Positions 32,757 to 43,937 of a DNA stretch of 64,000 bases are shown here, one piece after another. A model generated the notes under the pieces. The model was not told where the DNA came from. It saw only the letters and a program-made list of their open reading frames with translations, and did no database searches. This DNA is from Rhynchopus euleeides (Eukaryota; Euglenozoa; Diplonemea; Diplonemida; Diplonemidae). Position 1 is the first letter of the stretch; each line of letters opens with the position of its first letter. Position numbers and translations under genes: made by a program. The stretch is taken from positions 868,001 through 932,000 of the forward strand of contig OY723290.1 of assembly GCA_963210315.1 (NCBI GenBank). The letters run 5' to 3'.

Positions 32757-32817
32757 TTGCAGCGGGCGTGGCCCTCACACATCACACTCTCTCGCATGTG
32801 CCTCCCACCAGACACAC

Positions 32818-32912
32818 GTTCTTCAGCCAGGGATAACTGTTAGATGTGCACTGAATCATAGGTCGTCATGGCAGAAGATAACTTCTTTGATACGGTTGGC
32901 ATCATGGAGAAC
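32818..32912 (-). ncRNA. C/D-box snoRNA, type B (B3)
   Basis: ATGATGC is at 32899-32905 and CTGA at 32823-32826. The terminal stem GTTCT/AGAAC and the guide are conserved. Confidence 0.72.
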
Positions 32913-33103
32913 AGACGTCACTGTCTCCGAGGCACATGCACACAGACGCAAACTCCACTATCCAGTTCCAAAAGAAGAAGCCGTGGGGCTGGGAGGGGGC
33001 TGCGGCTGCCTTTCAGTTGTGTACCACCTTGGCACCAACAAAATCAACTATTTCATCCTGAACCCGAAACCCACACCGTTGACTGACGCACCGACACGGC
33101 ATG

Positions 33104-33291
33104 GATTTTCTCCGGCTGGAGGTTCTCCCCTTTCCTGGCGGAGAGATAAGCCACAGGTGGGAGAGACAAGGAAAGAACTAACGAGAGCTACTGTCGGGTC
33201 TAGAGCGCCCGACACAGGGTACACAACCAAAGCCAGACCCTACACCGCAAAGGAGTGCTGCTTGTGTTCGCTACGTTGGTTCTGTATGTGC
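33104..33291. repeat. 3'-flank repeat shared with DUF4116 copy 1
   Basis: This matches about 9049-9236 with few changes, up to the stop codon of copy 5. It sets copies 1 and 5 apart from copies 2-4. Confidence 0.75.
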
Positions 33292-35007
33292 TCACACTGC
33301 TGCCTCCTCCTGCAAGCAACGTTGCAGAGCGGGGCTCGCATACGATACATTCTGTGGGTTGGCACGCACCGCTTGGAGTGCGACCTCGCGGTCCGCCTGC
33401 AGATCTGCACTTGCGAAGGCAAGCAATGCAGTGTTCGATTCTTCTGCGAAGGCTGCCAGCGCCGCCTGCCTGTCACCGCGCACATGTTCGCCTGCATACA
33501 TGAAGTTCAGCGGATCCTCGCGGATGGCAGGCAGGGCGACCTGTAACTCGTCACGCAGTGCATCGCGAAGGGTGTGGAAGTAGGTGGTGTTGTCTTCAGT
33601 GACGACCCGCAATGCGATGTCCCTGTCATCGCGTAGCGCACCTGCAATGTGGATGTACGCAATGTCGTCGCACTCGATTGCCCTCAGGACCACCTCCTTG
33701 TCCCCTCGCAGGGTCTCGCTCATATGCTGAAACTGAAGCAGCCGAGGGTCTTCGGGTTCGAGAGCCAGCATCGCGAGCTCCTTGTCCCCACGCAGCTCTT
33801 CGCTCAGATACTGAAACTCTCTGGGGTTCGACTGGACAGCCTTCATGGCAACCTCTTTGTCACTGCGGAGTGACATGCTCATGTCCTGCAGCGACGCGCC
33901 ATTCTCGAGAGCCTCCAGTGCCAGGCCTTTGTCCGCCCGCAGCTCCTCACTCATACTCTGCACTGCGTCTCTGGCGTAGTTGTGTTCTGCTGTCTGGGGG
34001 GCTTCTGGTGGCCGGCTGGACCCCCTCTTCTGGAGAGCTTTCAGGACCACATCTTTGTCACCGCGCAGCTCCTCACTCATGTACTGAAACTCAAAATAGA
34101 CTCCACAGGTGTCTATTGCCTTCAGGGCCACCTCCTTGTCTCCACGAAGTGCCGGGCTGAGCTGGCTGTATATCAGTCTCCGGCCGCAGCAATTTTCATA
34201 CATCGCCCTCTTCATGTCCACCGAACTTTCCCTCTCCCACTCCCAGTGTGAGGGCCAGTCGGTGCCATCCTCATTGTGACCATCGTAGGTTCGGAATTCA
34301 TGGTCCATCGCCATCATCACCACATCCTTGTCGTCACGAAGGACCGGGTTGATGTGTTTGTAGGCGATTCTCCCACGCTCCAGTGCACGCAGAACGAACT
34401 CCTTGTCGTTGAGCCACATCTCCTTGCTCCGCACACACCTCCACTTCCCGTTGCAATCTAGTGAAGCAAGGGCAACATCAACGTCACGACGCAGGGCAGG
34501 GCTAGCAAGCGAGACGCATGCGGGACGAAGCTTCACGAGCTGCTGCATCACCTCCTTGTCGTCGTACAGAGACGGAGGCACCCAGTGCAGGGCAAACGGT
34601 GTCTTCTTCTTCCCCTTCAGCTTCCCCTTCGCCTTCGCCTTCACCTTCCCGTCCTGCTGTTTCACACCACCACAGTAGCGTTCCAGCATCGCCAGCACGC
34701 ACTCACGCCGCATCCGTGCCCACAGCGGGATGTCGTCCATGGTGGTCTCGCCGTTGCGCAGGTCTTCAACAAACTTCCGCACACCGCGTTCGACCTGAAC
34801 CCGGCACCCACCCGAGAAGGCAGCGATGCTGCTGACAGCCTCCCCATCGTCACACGCCACACGCTGCCCGCCCACACTCAGCTCCACGTCGTCACCGAAG
34901 CCGAAGGCCTCCCCGCACTGCCGCTTCACAGCAGACAGTGTTGCATCTGCCTCGATCGGCACAGCCTCTTCCCGCCCTGCCAGCTTGTCGACCGCAAACA
35001 CCTCCAT
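33292..35007 (-). CDS. Ubiquitin-like/DUF4116-repeat protein, copy 5
   Basis: This 571-residue single-exon paralogue has the same N-terminal module and basic linker. The central region (about residues 190-330) has diverged strongly from copies 1-4 and includes a unique stretch around GTDWPSHWEWERE. It lacks one repeat relative to copy 3. Its 3' flank matches copy 1. Upstream on the same strand lie three intact snoRNA units and one degenerate unit (35138-35718). Confidence 0.86.
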   Translation of the reverse strand: MEVFAVDKLAGREEAVPIEADATLSAVKRQCGEAFGFGDDVELSVGGQRVACDDGEAVSSIAAFSGGCRVQVERGVRKFVEDLRNGETTMDDIPLWARMRRECVLAMLERYCGGVKQQDGKVKAKAKGKLKGKKKTPFALHWVPPSLYDDKEVMQQLVKLRPACVSLASPALRRDVDVALASLDCNGKWRCVRSKEMWLNDKEFVLRALERGRIAYKHINPVLRDDKDVVMMAMDHEFRTYDGHNEDGTDWPSHWEWERESSVDMKRAMYENCCGRRLIYSQLSPALRGDKEVALKAIDTCGVYFEFQYMSEELRGDKDVVLKALQKRGSSRPPEAPQTAEHNYARDAVQSMSEELRADKGLALEALENGASLQDMSMSLRSDKEVAMKAVQSNPREFQYLSEELRGDKELAMLALEPEDPRLLQFQHMSETLRGDKEVVLRAIECDDIAYIHIAGALRDDRDIALRVVTEDNTTYFHTLRDALRDELQVALPAIREDPLNFMYAGEHVRGDRQAALAAFAEESNTALLAFASADLQADREVALQAVRANPQNVSYASPALQRCLQEEAAV

Positions 35008-35137
35008 TGCTGCTGTGGTGTGCCGTGTGTGGCTGCTTCTTCTTCGTCACCTGGTGTCTGGTGTCTGGTGTGTGTGTGCACAGTGGCTTGCCTTGACTTT
35101 TCTGCGTTGCCACCATTCGGGTGGCGGGTGGTGGTGT

Positions 35138-35239
35138 GTCTCAGCCAGGGATAACTGTCAAATGGTGTAGAATCAACCGCCGCAGCGCTCATAGGGGGAA
35201 AGAAGTGTATTCTTGATAAGAGTTTGTCATCATGAACCA
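35138..35239 (-). ncRNA. C/D-box snoRNA, type A (A5)
   Basis: Box C ATGATGA is at 35227-35233 and box D CTGA at 35141-35144. Both guides are identical to A1. Confidence 0.75.
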
Positions 35240-35311
35240 TTGCAGCCGACTGCAGGGGAATGTACCCTCCTTGATGGGTGTGTCTGTGGGCAGGCACCTT
35301 CGCCATAGTGT

Positions 35312-35418
35312 TAGTGTCTCAGCCAGGGATAACTGTTAAAGGCGTCGAATCATGTGTCGTCATGCGGGGCAAGAGTAAACTTGTCCCCGTTGATGCATAT
35401 TGTCATCATGAACGCTGT
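35312..35418 (-). ncRNA. C/D-box snoRNA, type C (C1)
   Basis: Box C ATGATGA is at 35403-35409 and box D CTGA at 35319-35322. It has the same box-D guide. The internal half is different and includes an ATGACGAC...ATGATTC pair usable as D'/C'. I could not identify the target of the D' guide. Confidence 0.72.
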
Positions 35419-35462
35419 GTGTGAATGGACTCCTTGATCCCTGCACAAGCACCGCGTCGCCT

Positions 35463-35553
35463 CATCCAGGATTAAATGGTGGTCGGATCAAACCGCCGCA
35501 ACGCTCATAATACGAGGTGTAGAGTTGATTGAAGAGTTTGTCATCATGAACCA
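35463..35553 (-). ncRNA. Degenerate C/D snoRNA unit
   Basis: Box C ATGATGA is intact at 35541-35547 and the middle resembles type A. The guide is eroded (revcomp of CCAGGATTAAAT) and box D reads ATGA. It is probably non-functional for the conserved site. Confidence 0.5.
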
Positions 35554-35616
35554 TTGCAGCGGACTGCAGGAACAGGCCCTCCTTGGTGGGTGTGTCTGTG
35601 GGCAGGCAGTATTTGT

Positions 35617-35718
35617 GTCTCAGCCAGGGATAACTGTCAAATGGTGTAGAATCAACCGCCGCAGCGCTCATAGGGGGAAAGAAGTGTATTCTTGATAAGA
35701 GTTTGTCATCATGAACCT
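35617..35718 (-). ncRNA. C/D-box snoRNA, type A (A6)
   Basis: Box C ATGATGA is at 35706-35712 and box D CTGA at 35620-35623, with intact guides. Confidence 0.75.
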
Positions 35719-36432
35719 TTCATGTGGGGGATGAACCCAGTCGAACTACATATTTGCATCTGCTGATTTATTCGGCATAACAAATTAATGACAGCACCCT
35801 CAACGCACGAGACGTGCGTGTGAAGCTCAACTCAAACAAAAAGCAAGGCGACTTGCACGTCGGCACTCTCAATGAAGGTCTCGATCGGTTAGACAACTCT
35901 TGCACAGTGACAGGATCAGCTGCACTGCGTAGCTTTGGCAAGAACACCCCAACCACAGTGGCAACACGTTCCGGCCTTTCCGACCCAACCCTGACTAACA
36001 GCTCCTCACTTAAGCACCCAGCCCAGAACCCGTGCCACCCCCCCCCCTCCCACTCCACACCCAACACCACCGGAGGGTGACGACCCTGTGCCGAGATGCT
36101 GTTCTGGTATCCCCCCCCCCCGCACGCCTCCCTCTCCACCCCCTCCCCCCCTCATCCAGGCTGTACCCCGACCTCGAAGCGAGCCTGCCCTCTTCCCGCC
36201 TTCGCTCCGACACCTTTGCCATGTCTTCGGGGAAGAAGCTGCCCACACCAAACAAAGAAGAAGACTCCCTGCAGCTGAGGAAGTGGGAACGATTGCGGCG
36301 ACACCAGAATCCCCCCCCCCCTCACCCCTCACCCCCTACTCACCCAGAGGGTCTCGCAGACTCCGACAACCACACACGGCAAGGGCCACACACATCCCAC
36401 CCCACCCCACTCACCCCCCACTGCACTGGAAC
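35719..36432. other. Intergenic, no supported gene
   Basis: This is the spacer between the last snoRNA unit and the 3' end of the Plus3 gene. No domain was recognised in its frames. Confidence 0.35.
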
Positions 36433-37538
36433 TCATTCTGGCGGGGATACAGGTGCCCCGCCTGCAGTGGGCATGGGGGGAGGGGGGAGGAGGCTCGGAG
36501 GGAGGTCGGGCTGTTTGACCGGAGGGGCGGAGAACTCTGCAGGGGCCGGCGGCGGGGCGGAGGACGGTGCGGCGTCGGGTGATGACGACGGCGCCGCCGA
36601 CGCCGACGGCGGCGGGGGCCCCAGGGGCGGCGGCAGCGCGAGCGACGGGCTGGGCGGCAACGGCAGACCTGCCGACGTCTCGCCCCCCACCCCAGGCGGG
36701 GGGGGCAGCCCCCCAGCGGGCACGCCTGTGCGTGCCGCCGCAGGCGGCGGGCCTGAAGGCAGGGGTGGCCTGCCAGCGGGGAGTGGAGGGCTTCCCATGG
36801 GCAGCGGCGGGTTGCTCGGCGGCGCCCCTGCAGGGAGGGGGGGCCGCTGTCCCGCAGGGAGCGGGGGCCCGCGCATCTTGCGGATCGCGAGGAAGTCGCG
36901 GAATGTGTTGCGCTTGTCGCGCACCGTGTTGAGGTCGGGGAGCATGTCGCTGTTCGCAAGGCAGGACCGCTTGTAGCTCTCGATCTCATCGCGTTTGAAG
37001 TCTTCAGAGCTGATCTCGGTGACCTTCACGATCTTGGTCTTCCCGTCGTACGACAGCTTCAGGTGCCTGCTGCTGAGGCCCCCGCCTGGGATTTTATAAA
37101 CCTCCTCGCCGTCTCTCTCGTCCATCACAGAGTCTATCCGTGCGACACGCCCCACTCTGCGCTTCTTTCCGGAGGGCATCGTCACAGCCACGCAGATGCG
37201 TGCGTAGCACCCCTGCACCAGCCTGTTGACATCGAGGTCGTTGCTGGCCTTCTCGATTGCCTGTGTGAAGGGGGTGGGGATGAGGGTGTGGTTGTGGTGG
37301 CGATAGATGCCGTGCAAAGGGTTCCTGAAAAAGTAAAAACGGGCAGATGGGGTGGTGGGGTGGTGGTGTGTGATTTCCCACCCACCCACCCCCCCTCCCA
37401 ATGGGTTTAGCCCCATGCCCCACATCCCGGGGGTGGGGGGGGGGGGGGGTCGCAATGTGTGGGCACCGCCGGACATACGTCGCGCTTCACCTGCAGATAG
37501 GCCAGCTGCTTCGACACGATGTCCCAATCCTCCGCCAT
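36433..37538 (-). CDS. Plus3-domain protein (Rtf1-like, 2 exons)
   Basis: Exon 1 (37479-37538) encodes MAEDWDIVSKQLAYLQVKRD. Exon 2 (36433-37260) joins in phase 0 after a 218-nt intron with a GTATGT donor. Residues about 20-125 form a Plus3 domain: LVQGCYARICVAV, RVGRVARIDSV, a basic strand-rich stretch, LKLSYDGKTKIVKVTEIS and an ERD-like helix. Plus3 binds the phosphorylated Spt5 C-terminal repeats or single-stranded nucleic acid in the Paf1 elongation complex. After residue 165 the protein is almost entirely Pro, Gly, Ala and Ser, probably disordered. At 295 residues it is shorter than typical Rtf1, so it could be a divergent Rtf1 or another Plus3 protein. Confidence 0.78.
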
Positions 37539-39228
37539 GGTGACCGGGTTGTGTGTGTGTGTGGAGCGGGACGGAACCCACCAGCCCTGAAAGGGGGGGG
37601 TTTTGCGTGTTCGCGTTTGCCTGGGTGAGAGGGGAGTGGGGGTGGGGGTATGAGCAATGCTGTTGATGTGGCCATCTGAGAGGGGGGGGCTTTACCTTCA
37701 CTAAAACCCCTTTCCAGGAAATCAGGATCGGGTTGTGTGCTGCGCTCCTCAAGGAATGGCACATCTCCTGTTCAGCGCGGATTGTCATGGGTAAACCACA
37801 AAACAAAAATCACTCTGAGGAGGAAGGGGGTAGAGCTGCTTCGTGTTTACTACCAGCCACGGCCGCACCTCGTTGTGTGTGTGTGTGTTGCAAGACGCGG
37901 CCCCGAGTTAACAGGCCGTGTCTTGTTATTTCTGGTTCATTGGTTAGGTTGCTTTGTGAATCTTCTGTGTTAACCCAACAAGCCGATGAGGCTTGCACAA
38001 AAAATTGGGCACACACATGCGCACCCACACCACAAGCCCGTGCCATCCCATCCCCCCCTCCCCCCACCCACCTCCCCACACACCATCCTTACTTTTTATC
38101 TTATTCCAACCTTGCCAGTGTGGGGGGGGGATATTTAACAGCAAGGGGGATACTTTGCTGTATAGCTTCTGCAGCAGACACACCCAGCATTACCGTCCCA
38201 CCCTCCCCACACACCCCCCCCCCCTCCCGGCCCCATTTTTTTCCGCCTTGCTCTACCGACAATTCTCTTCATCGATGCCCAATGTGTCCTTCTCCAGGGG
38301 GATATTATTCAGAAGGGGTCAGCGCAACGGATCCCAGAGTGAACGTGGCTCTGTCCTGAGGTCCTGAGGAGGAGATCCTCTGAGAGCTTCGGCAAAAAAA
38401 AAAAAAAGAATCAACCCGGTTTACCAATTGTGACGTCCTCCCCTCCCTTTCTCTCTCCCCCTCTCTCTGAACAAGAAGAAAAGGAGCGAACCGTCCCAAC
38501 AGAACAGGTGTTGCACGCTGGCAAAGCTTTGCGACAGAGGCAAGGCCACCATTTCGAACGTATCCTTTGCACCCCCCTCCCCGGAGAGAGGGGGGGTCAG
38601 GGCAGTGTCATGGCATCTCTACGGATATCACTGGGCCTAAGCGTTGAACAGATCCCTTTCCACCCGCATCGCCTTTGGGCTAAAAGAAAGACGACGCCAG
38701 GCGGGTGGGGAGAGTTAGCAGAGTAGTGCGTGTGGCACGAATGAAACGGGAGCTAGTGTAGGCTAGTTTCGGACCACAGAGAGAGGGGGGGGAGGGGTGG
38801 AAATGGACAGGGAGAGTCCGTGTCCACACCTAACCACGGGCCGCATGCCTCGTTCTCTCTATCCAACCTCAACCAATGGCGGCCGTGTATGTATCTCGAG
38901 GGCATGCTTCATCTGCTCATCCCTCTTGAAGAGCTCTAACTTGAAGACCAACAAAAAAAAAGATGGGAAGAATTACCCGCACTGCAGGTCAGAGCAAATT
39001 ACCGCACGCTGCTGATGCACACGTATTCCCCTCATCCCCCAAGGGGATCGATGTGGCGGTTGGTTGGATAGACGGGAAGGATGGCAAGTGCCGTTGCGGA
39101 GAACAAACGGCTGCCGTGGGTAATGGGTGTGGGGGTTGAGGTGGGGCTGGTGTGTAGCGCAAAAAAAATAGAAGGGGAAGAAGAAGGTCGGGCGGGAGGA
39201 GGCAGCGGGGCGGTTGTTGCGGCAGCAT
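37539..39228. other. Intergenic, no supported gene
   Basis: G-rich and C-rich low-complexity sequence, including a poly-A run at about 38395-38407. I recognise no gene on either strand. Confidence 0.4.
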
Positions 39229-40298
39229 CTAATCGCGCTCAACCACGCGTGTGATGTACTCCTCCACCTTCTCGTTGGGCAGGAAGCGGCACCCGGGCTG
39301 GTCCTTCGTCACAACCTGTGTGGTGTTCGGGCGTAGGAGCTGGCACCGCAAAGAAACCAATATAACATGACTTCCCAACACACGGACAATTGTCTGACAT
39401 TGCTGCAGATTCCTGCTGGGGTTTGCAGGTTAGATGCGTCTGGTGTGAAGTGAGACAGGAAAGGAGAGGCCCGCAGTGCATACCACAAGCTCCATGTCTG
39501 CTGCTGTGATGCTGTTCTCGTTGGCACCGAGTGACTTCTGCAGAGCTTGTATCGCGTTCATGATTGTCTCGTCCAGCTGTATGGGATATGGCATAGCACA
39601 AAACACACCGGCAAGAAGACACGCACACGGATCACAAGACACGCCAACATGATGTTTACATACACCCTGGTCTGCCTTGTACACCTTCTCCAGCTGCTGG
39701 TTAACCTCGTTCTGCTTCTCCCCCTGGGCAACCGCCTGGTAGCCGATCACCAGCCCGCTGGGGTCGACAGTGTAGATCTGTGCGTGTGGCGAGGTGTGGC
39801 GTGTGACTCCACAAATACCTTCTGCAGAGCAAGGCGGAGTGCAGTGCATCATACCTTGGGCACGAGGTCGTACTCGGCATTCTCCTCCATCCCGAACACA
39901 ATGGCCCCAGAGCCCAGAGGGCGCAGCCCTGCCTGCTGTGTGTACACCTGCGCCTTCTCACCCAGGCGCTTTGCCAGCCATGTGGTGTCGCATTCGTACC
40001 CGTGTGCCTCGAAGAAGTCGAGTGCCTCATACCGCGCCTCCTCAACAATCTGTGCGCAATCCGGCACACGCCCGCACATCACCAACCCGATCGTCTTCGT
40101 CACCCAGAAGGCGTGGGTGATGCTGTCCACCTTCATCAGCTTGTCCGGAACCTTCTTCTGGCAGATGACCACAAGGCAGTCCTTCCCTTTCAGCGCAAGG
40201 TTAGTCAGCTTCTCGTGCGCAAGGCATTTCAGAGAGTACTCCACCTGGTAGAGGCGCCCCTCAGGGGAAAACACAGACACGTATGAGTGATGCGCCAT
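39229..40298 (-). CDS. PSMA6: 20S proteasome subunit alpha-1 (PSMA6 type, 4 exons)
   Basis: Exons are 39855-40298, 39664-39777, 39484-39576 and 39229-39339, all phase 0, giving 253 residues, the usual length. Donors are GTATGA, GTATGT and GTATGC; introns are 77, 87 and 144 nt. The alpha-subunit N-terminal signature is clear (FSPEGRLYQVEYSLKCL). GKDCLVVICQKKVPDKL, IGLVMCGRVPDC, QVYTQQAGLRPLG and DPSGLVIGYQAVAQG follow the alpha-1 pattern rather than other alpha types. The product forms part of the outer ring of the 20S core and has no catalytic threonine. The homology-guided exon joins make this one of the best internal tests of the intron consensus here. Confidence 0.93.
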
Positions 40299-40536
40299 CG
40301 CTATGCCCCCGCGAGGGTGTGTGAGGCGGTGCCCTCTGCTGTGTACGGGCCTGTGGGGGTGGGGCGGTGGGGCTGGAGAAGGGGCATGCATGAGAAGAGG
40401 GAAGGGGGACATAAGCAATCCATCCAAAAAAAAGGGGGGCATCCTACCGGCGCTGCTCTTTCATTCAGGGCAACCATCTATTGCGCCCATCCGCTGCGAA
40501 CAGTCTCGAGGCAAGGCCAGACAACAGCAGGCATGC

Positions 40537-42357
40537 TCACATGCCAGGCGTCGGGAGGGAGAAGGCTTCGATGACAGTCGCTGTCACGTCGTACAAAGGA
40601 CGCGAGTCCCCACGGAGGCAGCGCTCGAAAAGGCGCAGATCCTCCGGGTCTGGCGTATGCCCGTGCACACGCAGGCGAGCTATCGCACGCTGCAGAGGGG
40701 AGTGGTGTGGAAGCGGCTGCATGAAAACCACCCAAGGCACGCATGTGACCCTTTTGCAGGTGTAGAACACACAGGGCATCTGGTGTGGTATCCACTGCCA
40801 CACACACACACACGTTAAACTTTTTAGTATAGTGTAGGTCGCACCGAGCGAGCTCTAGTGCTGCCTCCACTGTCACCACTGTCACACACACGGGGAAGGG
40901 GTTGTAGTAGTCATCACCCATGAATCCTGCACCCAAGCCGCAAGCGGACACACCTCGGCATACTCAGCAGCCCCTGCTGTGCAGAACACCTGCAGGGCTG
41001 CCGACAGCACGGCACAGCTGGTCGGCTTGAACTCCTCGACAATGCTGTGCACGACAGACGCTGCCACACGCGCTGCAGCTCTGTCCTGGAGAATGCGGGC
41101 AGCATCAGCCTGCAGCCTTGCAAGCACACCGCCCACCGCAATGCCGACGAGCGGGTCGTCGACAGACCCCGGGGGGAACCGCTTGAGGCACAGCGCAACA
41201 GCGGTCGGCTCCCCAACAGCACTGTGCACCATCAGCACCTTGGTGAGGGTCTCGTGTGTCGGCGAGAGGTGGTCCTCACGCATCATCATCAGCACGCCCT
41301 CTGTCTCTGTGGGCGCCTTGGCTGCGAGGCACGCTGCCAGCAGGGCATGGTAGATTGGCAGCGTCACCACCAGCCCGTTATCCTTCATGTGGATGAAGAG
41401 CTTGATGCACGACGACACATCCACAGTCTCGTTGGTGAGCGCCGCCGCCTCCGCTGTCGCCTCCAGCACGCTGACAGCCACCACAGGTGTGGAGCGGGGG
41501 GCCACCCCCGTGCCGGGGTGCCCCTCCCCCTGGAAGAGGTCTTCTGCCTCGCGGTACGTCTTCCACACGTTGCTGCTGTCCTCCGCCGCAATGCTCGTCA
41601 GCAGCACCTTGCGGATGTCCCGCACCGAGGACTCCACCGCAGCCTGCGATGTGCCAGCCGCAGGGACACCGCCCTGCCCGCCCTCCTCACTGCACTGCAT
41701 GTGGAGGTTCATGTCGTTCACCACCTCACGCAGCTTCAGCGCGTTTGCAATCTGCGAGTGGCTGTTTGCAAGCGCGGTGTATGTGAAGACCGTCGGGGAG
41801 ATCCCTGCCGCTTTCATCTCCACAAAATACTGATCCGCCAGCACGGCGTTCCCCGAGTTGGCAAAACAGACTATCAGCTGTGTGTAAGACAGCACGCCCA
41901 GGGTGTGCCCCAGCGACTTCGCCCGCTCGAACAGCTCGCGAGCAGAGTAGGACAGCTTGCGGGGGTGGCTGTGCCCTTCGCGGGGCGCGGGGTGGACACA
42001 CGGGGTGGACTCAAGAGGGAGAGCGCTGCGTGCCGAGGCAGTATGCCTCTGCTGCCGCTTAGCGAGGTCGCGCAGCAGGAGCGCCACCTGCTGGTCGGCG
42101 AGGGGCGGCCACCGCATACGCGTCACATCCTTCAGCAACGTCAGCGGGTTTTCCGGTGAACCCTCCGCACGCAGCAGCGACGACACGTCGCCCCCCTTGC
42201 CGCGCAGCACATCGCCATACCGCGACACCCCCTCTGTGGCAAAGCCACGCACCCCACGCCGCACCCGTGTGCCCCTAGAGGCAGTGCGAGGGAGCAGCCC
42301 TGCTAGGGAGCACCACGGCACTCCGCACAGTGTGTAATGAGGCAGGCATGATGGCAT
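40537..42357 (-). CDS. PPR-repeat protein, probably organellar (multi-exon)
   Basis: The main exon runs from the ATG at 42357 to about 40950. The N-terminus is rich in Arg, Ser and Ala without acidic residues (LLPRTASRGTRVRRGVRGF), suiting a mitochondrial or plastid presequence. Pentatricopeptide-type helical pairs are visible, for example SYTQLIVCFANSGNAVLADQ followed by YFVEMKAAGISPTVFTYTAL, and IKLFIHMKDNGLVVTLPIYH. PPR proteins bind organellar RNA. A last exon beginning after TCTGCAG near 40690 and ending at 40537 (RAIARLRVHGHTPDPEDLRL to PTPGM) looks coding in another frame. The junctions between about 40950 and 40690 cannot be settled by eye; GA/GTATGC at about 40960 is the best donor. 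Confidence 0.75.
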
Positions 42358-43937
42358 GCATCAACGCCGCGTGCTGTGCAGCCCCTGGGGGTTGGGTGTG
42401 GTGGAGCAGACAACGGCAGAGAGAGACAGAGAGAGAGAGAGGTGGCGGCTGCGGTGAGGTGAAAATGAGCCATTCAAACAAAAATCGCGTCACCAGGGGA
42501 GATGGGCGGGGGTGGGTGGGTGGGGGGGAGAATCGACGAACAGCAGAGTTGCCCAATATTTCCCCAATCCTCCTGTTTCTCAGCGGAGGCCGTATTGGGG
42601 ATGGGGGGGTGACACAGGTGAGAGGAAATGCGCAGAGAGCCAGCAGAACTCTCCCTCGCCCCCCTGCCTGCGGCATTACTGAGACTGAGACGCCGTGAGA
42701 GGCGCTCTTTACTTAGACTTACTACCAGCGGGTGGCCCGCCAGGAGGGGAAGGTGCCCGGTGTTGTGAGGGTCGTTATTGGGGAGGGCGGGTGGGGCAGA
42801 CGGGACCAGCTGATGCAGGGCGCCGAAGCCCCCAGAGAAGGCAGAGTGGGAGTGGGTGACGAAGGTCCAATCTGGGGACACATCTGCCATCAGCCGCACC
42901 TTCTGTGCGGGAAAGGGGTGGATTCTGAGTGATTTTTCATGCGCTGGCGCCTGTCTTGGAAAAGCAGGTTTCGCCCGGAGGCAGTGTGACAGTGCAGTTA
43001 GCCTTTATCGGGGGGAAGAAGAGGCGGGTGTGTGCGTGATGTGACTGTGGTTAAATAAAGGCCTGGCATGTTCTCCTGATTTCACCCGCTCTCCAGCATC
43101 TTTACCCGAACAATGCCGTGCCGGAGACGAAGGGGCAGAGACAGAGGCACGCTGTCCTGCACATGAGAATGGAAGCACGTCACGACCTCCATCACACCCA
43201 AGGCGAAAGCTGTGTGTGCACATCACAGAAAGAAAGGAGAACATCCGGGATGGGAATCGTCAGATCGCTAGAACACGCCCCACACGCTTGCTGCGCGGGC
43301 GATGCCTGCAAAGGAAAATAATGCACGAGCACAGCCTCAGCGTTCCTGCTTTGTGAGCACACTCCTCAAATAAAATAAGGTAAAACCATAGCAGAGCCAA
43401 GTGTAAGTGCGAACTAACTTGAAAATACAGTCCCGAGGCACTCCAGCCTGGGACATACGGGTATATATGACTGGTGGTGCAGGTGTTCAAGCTTAAGCAA
43501 GCACACTAACGCATCACACAGAGGATGGGTGGGAAAGACAAATGCCACCGGAGCGGTGCTGTGTAAGTGCGACACACTACTCGGCCTGTGCAGCAGAAGG
43601 GGGTGCGTGACCTGTGTGTGCTCAACCCATGCTGTCTGGGGTTTTGACGTGGGTTGTTTGATGATTTCGATCCCACACAAGGGGTAGGCAGCCCGGAGGA
43701 CGACCCTCCCATGAAGGCACGCGCCCGCCCTATAAACGGCAGCGAGTCTGTTTGCAAAAGTCAAGAAATGCAACCACCACCACCCACCCACGCCAACCAC
43801 CCCGCTGTCTGATGCAATCTCACAGCGGAGGCACGCCATACTGCAAGGGAACTTGCGTACGGGGTCATCATCCCACGAACACCACGCCAATCCAGGGCTT
43901 TCAGCGGTGGGGATGGGGGAGCGGGGGGGGGGGGGGG
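42358..43937. other. Intergenic, no supported gene
   Basis: Short frames only, without recognisable domains. The interval ends in the G tract that hosts foldback element 2. Confidence 0.4.
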
